From Candidatus Melainabacteria bacterium (GTDB lineage Bacteria; Cyanobacteriota; Vampirovibrionia; Obscuribacterales; Obscuribacteraceae), in NCBI GenBank assembly GCA_027451745.1, contig DAIDIP010000009.1, forward strand, positions 1 through 64,000: a stretch of 64,000 bases of DNA. The letters are read 5' to 3'. The position numbers and the translations under genes were made by a program. Positions 8,137 to 16,464 of this stretch are shown here, piece after piece. Positions within the stretch are counted from its first letter, which is position 1, and each line of letters opens with the position of its first letter. The notes beneath the pieces were generated by a model, which had not been told where the DNA came from, made no database searches, and saw only the letters and a program-made list of their open reading frames with translations.

Positions 8137-8983
8137 CGAAGAACAAAATTACACTGCTTTGATTGCTAATTTCTCCAAACAAGCAATTTTCTATGAGCAA
8201 GCTGCTCATGTGCAAAAGTATGCTGCCCAGAGATTAGACAACCTAATTACTGAGCATACCGCAATACATAATGACGGAAATATTATCGACATTGGCTGTG
8301 GGACAGGAGTTTTATCCAAATATTTAATCCAAAGATTTCCAACCCGCAATATTTATTTTATTGATCCAGCAGCGGGTATGCTGCAAATATGCAAACAAAA
8401 TATGATCAACACAACAACGCATCATCTCAAGCAAGATACATATTTCATTGAAAGCAGTATAGAAAATTATCTAGCCGATGCCCATTTTAGAAACCTGAAA
8501 TACACTCTTATTGCTTCATCTTTCACTCTCCATTGGCTGCGCAATTTTAAACATGTAATTCACGAACTACTCAATCGATTAGAAGTTAATGGACAATTTG
8601 TCTTTTGTTTTCCCATCGATGGATCATTTCCTGAGTGGCAAGCAATATGTGCTGAATTAAACCTTCCTTTTACAGCAAACACTTTTCCAAGTCCAGATGA
8701 TCTTTTATCGCTGATAGATTCCACAAAATTCACAATTAATTTTCAGGAATACTCCTATCCGCGTCAGTTTTCTAGCGCTTTGCACTTTTTTCAAGAAATC
8801 AAAATGATGGGTGCCAATTCCCCTTCGCCCATTAACAGTAATTATTTGGCACAATCAAATAAACTTGGTCGACTAATTAAAGCTTGGGATAAACGTTGCC
8901 ACCCTAAAGCAGAAAATAAATATAATCAGAGACTTATATGTACTTACAGGATTATTGAAGGGATAATTACACGTTATAAGTAA
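8111..8983 (+). CDS. bioC: Malonyl-ACP O-methyltransferase
   Basis: SAM-dependent methyltransferase that caps malonyl-ACP so that the fatty acid synthase can extend it to pimeloyl-ACP. SAM-binding motif I is IIDIGCGTGVLSKYL (about residues 57-71), followed by YFIDPAAGML and, later, ASSFTLHWLRNF, the last being characteristic of BioC. I chose the ATG at 8111, where homology begins (MTKLPFLYSEEQ); upstream in-frame ATG 8048 would add 21 unlike residues inside the esterase gene. The product is about 290 residues, slightly longer than E. coli BioC. It is the third gene of the rightward biotin operon. Confidence 0.9.
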   Translation: MTKLPFLYSEEQNYTALIANFSKQAIFYEQAAHVQKYAAQRLDNLITEHTAIHNDGNIIDIGCGTGVLSKYLIQRFPTRNIYFIDPAAGMLQICKQNMINTTTHHLKQDTYFIESSIENYLADAHFRNLKYTLIASSFTLHWLRNFKHVIHELLNRLEVNGQFVFCFPIDGSFPEWQAICAELNLPFTANTFPSPDDLLSLIDSTKFTINFQEYSYPRQFSSALHFFQEIKMMGANSPSPINSNYLAQSNKLGRLIKAWDKRCHPKAENKYNQRLICTYRIIEGIITRYK

Positions 8984-9007
8984 TCGCCTTAATTTACAGG
9001 TCTCTAA

Positions 9008-10054
9008 ATGACAACAACACTAAGTACAAACCAAAGCACAATAACTAAATCTGAGCTAAACAATACTAAATCAGACACTTTGCATAACAATCCGATTAGA
9101 ACTAATTGGACATTAGAAGAAGTAAAGCAAGTCTATACTATGCCTCTTATAGAGCTAGTTTTCAAAGCTGCTTCCATTCACAGACAATTTCATGATCCTC
9201 GCTATGTGCAAAAGTGTACTTTATTGTCAATAAAAACTGGTGCTTGCCCAGAAGACTGTGCTTATTGCCCACAGTCAGCTCGTTATAATACCGAAATTAA
9301 GCCAGAACCACTTATGGACCTTAAGTCTGTAATGGCAGCTGCCCAACACGCAAAAAACAATGGCAGCAGCCGTTTTTGTATGGGCGCCGCTTGGCGAGAA
9401 GTCAAGAATAATGATGATTTCGAGCAAGTTTTGTCCATGGTAAAAGAAGTAAGCAAATTAGATTTAGAAGTTTGCGTCACACTTGGCATGCTCAGTTTAG
9501 AGCAGGCCAAGCGTTTAAAGGAAGCCGGACTAACTGCTTACAATCATAATTTAGATACCAGCCGCGACTATTACGAAAAAATCATTACTACTCGTACTTA
9601 CCAAAATAGACTCGATACATTAAACAATGTATCGAGTGCCGGCATTAATGTATGTTGCGGCGGCATCGTCGGAATGGGAGAAAATGACGAAGATCGTATT
9701 AGTTTAATACATACATTAGCTACATTACCTCAACATCCCGAATCTGTACCAGTAAATGCATTAGTACCTGTAGATGGCACACCCCTAGCTCAACAAAAAC
9801 CCATCGCCAAATTTGATTACATTCGCATGATTGCCACAGCACGCATTACAATGCCTGCTGCTAGAGTACGTCTTTCAGCAGGCAGATTAAGTCTATCTTT
9901 TGCTGAACAAGCTCTATGTTTTATGGCGGGAGCAAATTCAATTTTTGCCGGAGAAAAATTGTTGACTACACCAAATTGCGAACAAGATCAAGACGAAATG
10001 ATGTTTAATCTGCTCGGTATCAAGTCAGATCCTGAATCAACTATAATGCAATGA
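9008..10054 (+). CDS. bioB: Biotin synthase
   Basis: Radical SAM enzyme that inserts sulfur into dethiobiotin. The [4Fe-4S] motif CPEDCAYCPQS is present at about residue 79. The ligands of the second, [2Fe-2S], cluster are also visible: Cys in SSRFCMGAAW, Cys in EVCVTLGML, Cys in CCGGIVGMGE and Arg in VRLSAGR. The 348-residue length is normal, with an N-terminal Thr/Asn-rich extension of about 35 residues. It ends the biotin operon. Its TGA overlaps an ATG (ATGA at 10051) that would start the following hydrolase, so that gene was probably coupled to it. A perfect inverted repeat lies inside the coding sequence at 9611-9636. Confidence 0.96.
   Translation: MTTTLSTNQSTITKSELNNTKSDTLHNNPIRTNWTLEEVKQVYTMPLIELVFKAASIHRQFHDPRYVQKCTLLSIKTGACPEDCAYCPQSARYNTEIKPEPLMDLKSVMAAAQHAKNNGSSRFCMGAAWREVKNNDDFEQVLSMVKEVSKLDLEVCVTLGMLSLEQAKRLKEAGLTAYNHNLDTSRDYYEKIITTRTYQNRLDTLNNVSSAGINVCCGGIVGMGENDEDRISLIHTLATLPQHPESVPVNALVPVDGTPLAQQKPIAKFDYIRMIATARITMPAARVRLSAGRLSLSFAEQALCFMAGANSIFAGEKLLTTPNCEQDQDEMMFNLLGIKSDPESTIMQ
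9611..9636. repeat. Perfect inverted repeat inside bioB
   Basis: CTCGATACAT and ATGTATCGAG are perfect 10-bp complements separated by six bases (TAAACA), within the bioB reading frame. It would form a stable hairpin in the mRNA. It encodes an ordinary stretch of BioB, so it may be coincidental. Confidence 0.6.
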
Positions 10055-11169
10055 AAAAAGCCAATTGCGTATCGTTTATCATAGGACTTGTTTATTTTGC
10101 TTATCTTCAAATACAGCACTAGCAATCAATCCACCAATAACCAACCTGAAACTAGATTCCTCCCAAGCTGATAGCTTTGAAAATACCCAAGCATTGATCG
10201 ATCAAGCTGACAAACTGTACTGGCAGGAAAAATACAATGACGCTTTGCCGTTATATCAACAAATTTCAGATCTTACTCTCGAATGTTTACCTAATGAACG
10301 CAGTTTAGCAAAACCCGGTCCATGGAAGCTTGTTACTACAAATGAGGTAGATCCGCCAGGATGGGTATGGCTAGACCCAACTCAAGAATTGAAAGGAATT
10401 ATTGTCTGCGTACACGGCTTAGGTTTAACCGCTAGATCCTTTGATTCTTTTGCCAAACAAATCATAGAATCAGGCTATTCGGTAATCGCTTTTAATGTGC
10501 GGGGTTTTGGTAGTTATATATCTTCAAAAGCGGGGGGACAAAGTTGATTTCGATCAATGCTTAAATGATTTGTCCACTGTTTTAAAAATCATCGACAAAG
10601 ACAATAAAGATCTACCAATTTTTATTCTTGGAGAATCTATGGGTGGCGCAATTGCATTACAATTAACCTCTGAATACCCCAATTTGGTAACTGGCTTAAT
10701 CTGCTCAGTTCCAGCCGGAAGTCGTTACAAGGCATCCAGTACTAATTTGGATGTTGCTATTCATTTGGTGAAAGGTATTAATCGCCCTTTTGACATAGGC
10801 ACCAAAATCGTTGGGCAGGCAACAAAGGAAGAACGTTTGCGCAAAGAATGGTCCGCCGATCCATTTAATCGCTTGTATTTATCACCAAAAGAATTACTAG
10901 AATTTGCTAGCTTTATGAGCAAAAATAAAACCTCCGCCAGCAAAATAAAAAATACACCGGTCCTAGTATTTCAAGGTGTACAAGATAAATTAGTAAAAGC
11001 AAAAGGTACCCTTGAAATATATAATTCCATTGCCAGTCAAGACAAAGATTTAGTTTTGATAGGCTCTTCTGAACATTTAATCTTTGAAAATACAAAATGT
11101 CCATTATCCGCTCTATCCGGCATACTGGGCTGGATGCAGTCTCACAGCCAAAAACCCAACCTCAATTAA
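10051..11169 (+). pseudogene. Alpha/beta hydrolase (lysophospholipase-like), interrupted by two frameshifts
   Basis: A serine hydrolase coded in three pieces. The ATG at 10051 overlaps the bioB stop and starts a signal-peptide-like stretch (MKKANCVSFIIGLVYF) that runs into TAG at 10120. The body continues in a second frame from about 10100 (NTALAINPP..., IIVCVHGLGLTARSFDSF, FNVRGFGSY) to TGA at 10545. The rest resumes in the first frame, KVDFDQCLNDL and GESMGGAIAL, with a later Asp (GVQDKL) and His (SSEHLIFE) completing the triad. At 10532-10537 there is a run of six G; removing one G restores SKAGDKVDFD. The two shifts (-1 then +1) cancel. The downstream part is intact, so this is either a recent pseudogene or two sequencing errors. 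Intact, it would be an exported hydrolase of about 370 residues. Confidence 0.75.
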
Positions 11170-11239
11170 ATATAATACATACCGGTATTTTATCGAGCTT
11201 AGCGATATTATATTACTTAAGAGTCTAAGAGTTTAAATT

Positions 11240-11917
11240 ATGCCTAGTCCTACATCAGTATTAGTGCGCGAGATTCCGCTATTTCCTCTGCCTGAGGTAG
11301 TCTTATTTCCAGAGGCTGAATTACCTTTGCATATATTTGAGAATCGATATAAGCAAATGGTCAAAAATTTACTCAAAACAGACAAACAATTTGGCGTTTT
11401 ATTACTAGATAAAAAAAGTGGTAAGGCTTTTAACACAGGTTGCACAGCAGAGATCAAAGAAACATTTTATTTGTCTGATGGACGGATTAACATACAAACT
11501 CACGGACTGAAAAGATTTAAACTTCTTAAAATTACTGAACACCAGCCTTATTTAGTAGGTTTGATTAAGTGGATAACAGATGAACCCTCCGCAATAAGTC
11601 TGGCAAACTTACAAGACCAAGCCAGCCTTTTAATAAATGACATTGTCCGCTTAACTAATAAACTCACCAGAAGTCTAATGCCTGGAATGGAATCACCCGA
11701 TCATATTCGACTACCTATGACACTACCAGAAGAAGCGGAATCTTTTTCTTTCTGGATCGCAAACAATTTATTTAGTGATCCATATGAAAAACAAGCTTTG
11801 CTTACTCTAACCGACACAAAATTACGCCTACAACAAGAAATCAATAGCCTCAAAGCGCTCAGTAATGAACTTATCGCTCGAGCAGCTATTGAAGATGCGT
11901 TTAGCAAGGCAAAGTAA
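11240..11917 (+). CDS. LON substrate-binding domain protein
   Basis: Stand-alone protein of 225 residues consisting of the LON N-terminal (substrate-binding) domain without the AAA+ or protease domains. Conserved parts are REIPLFPLPEVVLFPEAELP, LHIFENRYKQMVKNLL, FGVLLLDK, and the all-helical second half with LPMTLPEEAESFSFWIANNL. This is the usual form of Lon-like domain proteins in cyanobacteria and related groups. Their function is not established, but a role in recognising protein substrates is often proposed. It is followed after 34 bases by an unrecognised gene in the same direction. Confidence 0.88.
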   Translation: MPSPTSVLVREIPLFPLPEVVLFPEAELPLHIFENRYKQMVKNLLKTDKQFGVLLLDKKSGKAFNTGCTAEIKETFYLSDGRINIQTHGLKRFKLLKITEHQPYLVGLIKWITDEPSAISLANLQDQASLLINDIVRLTNKLTRSLMPGMESPDHIRLPMTLPEEAESFSFWIANNLFSDPYEKQALLTLTDTKLRLQQEINSLKALSNELIARAAIEDAFSKAK

Positions 11918-11951
11918 TTCAACTGTTTTACATGGAGCATAAAAGTTTAAA

Positions 11952-13067
11952 ATGGTGGACAGCTCAAATCCTGAGCAAAAGGAAAAAATGACAGATCCAG
12001 CAGCATCGGAAACACAGCATTCGTTTAATAATAAGTGGGATTTGGCTAGTAAGCATGAGTTGCAACCCACTCAAAGCGCACTGCAAGCCTCTCATGTTAT
12101 TTTGGATACTCTTAGGCTAAGGCGTGGTTCAGAAACAGCCAAATGGTTAAACACACTCGAAGATCAAATTACACCAAGCTATTCGGCTAACACGTCCAGT
12201 CAAAGCGGATTAAATTCCAGCACTGCTGCAAATATTCAAGCGCGCCCAGATGAAATTCTACTGAATGAAAAAGTAATGATAGATACAGCCATCCGCGGTC
12301 TAGATAAAATTTTTGATGAATTTGAGCTATATGCACTCGAGTTCAATCGAAACGCCAAAGGCACAGATTTAATGGTGACGTGCACTCGTCCAATCAAAAA
12401 TATGGATAACAATGATAAATGTATTTCCTATGCCGGACATTTATCAACACGCTTATGGGCAATGGTAGTACGCGGCTGTACTACTAGAGTAGAAGTTTTT
12501 GTTATACCTTCTGAACTCCTTCTTGCTTTTAGTATCCATAGTATGAATGAGACTGGATATCAACCTCTATTAGTTGTCGAGTCCGAATGGCATGGCAGTA
12601 ACCCTGTTTGGCATATTGAAAAAAATATCATTACATTAGAACAAGTACCGATACTAGCCAAAGAATTATTTGGTGATCTTATCAGAGTAGCAAGCGGTCA
12701 AATGAGTGAAAAAGAATTATTTGCTCACCCTAAGCAACAATTCGATTTAGGAAAGAATCTTGCTGTCGGCTATCAAAATCCAGCTAGTTTAGTAAATCCA
12801 TCACCAAATACTAATAATGTTCAAAGTACAAATAACCTTCCAGAAGCGGTTAGTTCAGCTATTAATTTAGCCAGTTTAAGCGCCGCGGATCAACTGCTTA
12901 GTCTAATAACCAAAGATATAAATCAGTTACTGGAAGCTGGAAAAGTTGCTCTACAATCAGACGATTCTGTGAATTTCGAAAAGATAAAAACCTTGACTCA
13001 GCAAATGGATGCTTTAAGAACTGTCCTTACCTCTTCCCTAGAAAATATACACAAGGCCAATCAATAA
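11952..13067 (+). CDS. Hypothetical protein, unrecognised
   Basis: Protein of 371 residues with no family I recognise. Residues about 1-100 are polar, Ser/Gln/Asn-rich and probably disordered. The centre (about 110-260) looks like a folded alpha/beta domain with IRGLDKIFDEFELYALEFN, the strands LMVTCTRPI and LWAMVVRGC, and VEVFVIPSELLLAFSI. The C-terminal 110 residues are again low complexity (Asn/Ser-rich), ending in a helical stretch. No signal peptide or membrane segment is present, so it is probably cytoplasmic. The ATG at 11988 has a better ribosome site (AAGGA) than the ATG at 11952 and may be the true start. It lies between the LON-domain and MDR genes on the same strand. Confidence 0.6.
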   Translation: MVDSSNPEQKEKMTDPAASETQHSFNNKWDLASKHELQPTQSALQASHVILDTLRLRRGSETAKWLNTLEDQITPSYSANTSSQSGLNSSTAANIQARPDEILLNEKVMIDTAIRGLDKIFDEFELYALEFNRNAKGTDLMVTCTRPIKNMDNNDKCISYAGHLSTRLWAMVVRGCTTRVEVFVIPSELLLAFSIHSMNETGYQPLLVVESEWHGSNPVWHIEKNIITLEQVPILAKELFGDLIRVASGQMSEKELFAHPKQQFDLGKNLAVGYQNPASLVNPSPNTNNVQSTNNLPEAVSSAINLASLSAADQLLSLITKDINQLLEAGKVALQSDDSVNFEKIKTLTQQMDALRTVLTSSLENIHKANQ

Positions 13068-13080
13068 TTCAGATAGACTA

Positions 13081-14124
13081 ATGCTAAATATTTCCACTGC
13101 TACAAAAATTAAGTCTTATCGGTTAGACAAATTTGGTATTGAAAATTTGGCTTTAAAAGAAAGCGATCAACAATCACTCAATAGCAATCAAGTAAGAGTG
13201 AAGATTCATGCAATATCTTTAAACTACAGGGATCTTTTGATGATCAATGGTCATTACGATCCCAAAGTCCTCTCATCAGGAGAATTAATTCCATGCTCCG
13301 ATGGGGCTGGCGAAGTAATCGAAGTTGGCTCTCAAGTAACCAGATTTAAACCTGGTGATAAAGTAGCCGGAATATTTTTGCAGCAATGGCTTTCTGGTGA
13401 GTGCACATATGAGATGACCGGTAGTGCTTTGGGCGGAGCTATTGCAGGTGTTTTAGCCACTTACAAAGTCTTTGATCAAAATGGTCTTGTTTTACTACCG
13501 ACTGACTATTCATACGAGGAAGGCTCTACTTTACCTTGTGCGGCAATTACTGCCTGGCATGCCTTAATCAGTACAGGAAAAGTTAAAGCTGGAGATATCA
13601 TACTCATACAAGGTACCGGTGGCGTATCAATTTTTGCCCTTCAATTTGCCAAAATCAGTGGAGCAATAACAATAGTCACTTCAAGCAGTGACGAAAAACT
13701 TGAGAAAGCTAAAAAGCTCGGAGCCGATCATACAATCAACTATAAAAAAACTCCTGACTGGGAGATCAAAGCACGCGAATATACAAATAATCTAGGTGTA
13801 GACCATATTATAGAAGTAGGCGGCTCACAAACGCTTGGTAAATCTTTCAAAGCTGCAAAGTTAAATGGAAGAATTTCGGTAATTGGTATTTTGAGCGGCA
13901 CCGAAAGTGGTATCAGTCTCTTGCCAATACTAATGAAAAATCTATCTGTCCAGGGAATTTATGTAGGTTCTAGAGACATGTTTGAAGCAATGAATAAAGC
14001 CATATCGGCGAATAATTTAAAACCTGTAATTGACAAAGTATATCCATTTGCCCAAGCTAAAGAAGCTTTTCAATATCTCGAAAGTGCTCAACATTTTGGT
14101 AAAGTAGTAATACGAATCGACTGA
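13081..14124 (+). CDS. Zinc-independent MDR alcohol dehydrogenase / quinone oxidoreductase
   Basis: Medium-chain dehydrogenase/reductase of 347 residues. The GroES-like N-terminal domain contains LNYRDLLMINGHYDP and CSDGAGEVIEVGSQVTRF, and the Rossmann domain has IIQGTGGVSIFALQFAK (usual form GTGGVG; here the third Gly is Ser) and LGADHTINYKKTPDW. The zinc ligands of classical alcohol dehydrogenases are not evident, which points to the quinone-oxidoreductase-like or acryloyl-reductase-like branch using NADP(H). The substrate is unknown. It follows the unrecognised gene by 13 bases and precedes a small SRPBCC protein. Confidence 0.85.
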   Translation: MLNISTATKIKSYRLDKFGIENLALKESDQQSLNSNQVRVKIHAISLNYRDLLMINGHYDPKVLSSGELIPCSDGAGEVIEVGSQVTRFKPGDKVAGIFLQQWLSGECTYEMTGSALGGAIAGVLATYKVFDQNGLVLLPTDYSYEEGSTLPCAAITAWHALISTGKVKAGDIILIQGTGGVSIFALQFAKISGAITIVTSSSDEKLEKAKKLGADHTINYKKTPDWEIKAREYTNNLGVDHIIEVGGSQTLGKSFKAAKLNGRISVIGILSGTESGISLLPILMKNLSVQGIYVGSRDMFEAMNKAISANNLKPVIDKVYPFAQAKEAFQYLESAQHFGKVVIRID

Positions 14125-14155
14125 TTTACAAACAAGGAGCTTAATAGCAAAACTA

Positions 14156-14653
14156 ATGGCTGATAAAACACTTATCAAAGTCGCTGTAGAAATACTTATT
14201 GAAGCCGAGTCTTATCAAGTGTTTAACGCCCTTACTACAGGCACAGCAATATGGTGGGCAACCCCCTATTTACAACGCAAAGACGCGCGCGATTTAGTCA
14301 TGGAACCAAAAGTAGGCGGCAGATTTTACGAGCGTTGGACTTTAAATAAAAATGATTCAAAAGGTTATCTCCACGCTACAGTTATAGCTATAGATTCACC
14401 TAAATTGTTGCGATTGCAAGGTCCTTTCGGCATGGCAGATCGTGCTGCATGGGGCACTGCTACAGTCAAGCTTAAGCCAATAAATGACAACACTTATGTA
14501 CACTTTTCTTTCCACGCTTTCGGTGAGCTGAATGAAACAATAGAAGTTGAATACGCTCGGGGATGGAATGATCTTCTAGGCAGACTTAAATTTTATGTAG
14601 AAGAAGGCGCAGCCCAAGGCATAAAACATGACCCAAGCCTGAGCCTAGACTAA
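14156..14653 (+). CDS. SRPBCC (AHSA1/START-like) domain protein
   Basis: Protein of 165 residues with the helix-grip fold pattern of the SRPBCC superfamily: VAVEILIEAESYQVFNALTT near the start, GGRFYERWT in the middle, then a final helix in VEYARGWNDLLGRLKFYVEEG. The WTLN... and GWNDLL features fit the AHSA1/YndB-like branch. Such proteins bind small hydrophobic ligands, but no ligand can be assigned. An AAGGAG lies about 15 bases before the ATG, a little far for efficient initiation. Its end overlaps by four bases the end of the convergent hydrolase gene. Confidence 0.82.
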   Translation: MADKTLIKVAVEILIEAESYQVFNALTTGTAIWWATPYLQRKDARDLVMEPKVGGRFYERWTLNKNDSKGYLHATVIAIDSPKLLRLQGPFGMADRAAWGTATVKLKPINDNTYVHFSFHAFGELNETIEVEYARGWNDLLGRLKFYVEEGAAQGIKHDPSLSLD

Positions 14654-15507
14654 ATACTTTTTTGAGCTGTATTTAGTTCAGACAGAGATTGCAAAAACAC
14701 ATCGATTGTTGATACAAAATAGCCTAGATCGCCAAACACCATATCCTTGTGTCCTCTTTTTTCAAAAGCAATTATTTGTTTCGGCTCTGGTGCACCAGCA
14801 AATAGGCTTTCAGCATGCGAAAACGGAACCACTATGTCTTTTTCACCATGCATTATTAATAACGGTACATTTACTTGTTGTAAATTGTTCAAGGTATGCA
14901 AAGAGTGGCTTGGAAACAGCCAGTCAGGATATAAGTACAATAAAGGTATTTTTTCAGTGGCAATCCTCCTCAATGAGATAAAACCAGACTGACAAATAAT
15001 AGCCTTTGCTCTTCGCACAATAGCTAAATGCGAAGTTATAGCAGCCCCTATTGACTCTCCATACAGAACAATGTTTTCGGCCAACACTTGTTCTTGCTCA
15101 ACCAAATAATCGTAGGCAGCCTCTGCATCTTTTGTAACACTTCCCAAATCAGGCAATCCAGTACTTGCTCCATAACCTGAATAATCATAAATAAAAACAG
15201 ATGTGCCAGCTTTAAGAAGTCCTTCGGTCAAATAATTATGAGTCTCAATATTGCCAAGATTTCCATGGCTAACAAGCATTGTATATATAGACTTTGGATT
15301 GCGAAAATACCAAGCACACAGCCTATTATCATCACTTTGCGTAAAATAAATGGCTTTCCCCTTAATACCCGCAATTATAGGACTTGCCTCATGACTGCGC
15401 ATCGGCAAGCGAGGAAATAATACTGGTCTATAAAACCACGCGGCAAACCGAGGCGCAAAAACAATATAAAAAACAATAATTGCACCCAGGAAATACAACC
15501 AATTCAT
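14650..15507 (-). CDS. Membrane-anchored alpha/beta hydrolase
   Basis: Hydrolase of 285 residues with a single N-terminal membrane anchor (about residues 3-22, WLYFLGAIIVFYIVFAP). The core has LVSHGNLGNIETHN (oxyanion region), YDYSGYGASTG, the nucleophile elbow YGESIGAA, an acid in MHGEKDIVVPFSHAE and a histidine in EKRGHKDM. This matches the BEM46/ABHD13-17-like family, serine hydrolases thought to act on acyl groups at membranes; the substrate is unknown. It is transcribed alone, convergent with the SRPBCC gene and divergent from the sdh operon. Confidence 0.85.
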   Translation of the reverse strand: MNWLYFLGAIIVFYIVFAPRFAAWFYRPVLFPRLPMRSHEASPIIAGIKGKAIYFTQSDDNRLCAWYFRNPKSIYTMLVSHGNLGNIETHNYLTEGLLKAGTSVFIYDYSGYGASTGLPDLGSVTKDAEAAYDYLVEQEQVLAENIVLYGESIGAAITSHLAIVRRAKAIICQSGFISLRRIATEKIPLLYLYPDWLFPSHSLHTLNNLQQVNVPLLIMHGEKDIVVPFSHAESLFAGAPEPKQIIAFEKRGHKDMVFGDLGYFVSTIDVFLQSLSELNTAQKSI

Positions 15508-15624
15508 AATCGCCTTTAATCTAGCAAGCCTCCCATTCTAACAAATAGTAACAAGCAGAACACTCTACTTAAAACATATCAAGTAGCCAGTGAGTGCGCT
15601 TGAGTAGAATAAAGGCTTTGCCAT

Positions 15625-15633
15625 TGCTATAAT
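15625..15633 (+). promoter_or_regulatory. Extended -10 promoter of the sdh operon
   Basis: The sequence TGC-TATAAT at 15625-15633 is a perfect extended -10 element (TGnTATAAT). No good -35 is seen at 17 bases, as is usual for extended -10 promoters. The predicted start near 15640 leaves a leader of about 50 bases before sdhC. Confidence 0.55.
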
Positions 15634-15690
15634 CAAGATCGCTAAAATACCTTTTAGCAACGTAAGCACTTCATACTAAGGGATTTACTC

Positions 15691-16443
15691 ATGCAACAAA
15701 GTAGCAGCTTAAGACAGCAAGCAAGCTTTGGTACAACCACTCGCAAAGACGCCTGGTGGGTAGAACCTGTACTTGTGGGGCTAGGGTTTGCCGCATTTAT
15801 CATTTATGCTACATTCCGCGCTTTTGAAAATAATTATTTTGAAATAGGACCTTATCTTTCACCATTTTATTCACCAAAGTTCAATTTTGATTGGTGGCAT
15901 ATGTCACCTGCTTTTCTTATTCTTTGGATTCCTGCTGGCTTTAGAGCTACATGTTATTACTACCGCAAAGCCTATTACCGAGCATACTTCGCCGACCCGC
16001 CAGCTTGTGCTGTGGGACATTTTGGTGGAGAAAAATATTGTGGTGAAACTACTTTCCCTCTTGTCTTACAAAATCTGCACCGTTATTTCTTTTATTTAGC
16101 CACAATAGTCCTAGCGGTCCTATGGTATGACACTGTTAAAGCATTCTTTTTCAATGGTGCTTTTGGTGTCAGCATAGTTAATTTGATCATGCTTGCTAAT
16201 GTAATTCTTTTATCTGGCTACTCATTTGGGTGCCATGCCTGTCGTCACTTAGTCGGAGGTAAACTTAATTGCTTTTCGGCCAATGCTTGTACAAAATCAC
16301 AATTTAAAATCTGGCATTGGGTAACTCGTTTAAATGAACACCATATGCTTTGGGCCTGGTTAAGCTTGTTTTCTGTAGGATTTACAGATTTCTATATACG
16401 TCAGGTTGCGTGCGGCGCTTTCCCTGAACTACAATTTTTTTAG
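15691..16443 (+). CDS. sdhC: Succinate dehydrogenase membrane anchor / cytochrome b subunit
   Basis: Integral membrane protein of 250 residues immediately before the flavoprotein and iron-sulfur subunits. It has about five membrane segments, the first at VEPVLVGLGFAAFIIYATF, and histidines in or near helices (WWHMSP, NLHRYFFYL, FGCHACRHLVGG, HHMLWAWLS) suited to haem ligation. This is the single large anchor type found with actinobacterial- and acidobacterial-type SDH rather than the SdhC+SdhD pair. Its ribosome site (AAGGGA) is well placed. The role is inferred from context and membrane topology, because anchor subunits are poorly conserved. Confidence 0.85.
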   Translation: MQQSSSLRQQASFGTTTRKDAWWVEPVLVGLGFAAFIIYATFRAFENNYFEIGPYLSPFYSPKFNFDWWHMSPAFLILWIPAGFRATCYYYRKAYYRAYFADPPACAVGHFGGEKYCGETTFPLVLQNLHRYFFYLATIVLAVLWYDTVKAFFFNGAFGVSIVNLIMLANVILLSGYSFGCHACRHLVGGKLNCFSANACTKSQFKIWHWVTRLNEHHMLWAWLSLFSVGFTDFYIRQVACGAFPELQFF

Positions 16444-16464
16444 AGCCAATTAGGAAACTTGATA

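Noticed and set aside
10520-10547. Programmed +1 frameshift in the hydrolase gene
   Set aside because: There is no known slippery signal or stimulator in this family, and a second, opposite shift occurs upstream, so decay or sequencing error explains it better.
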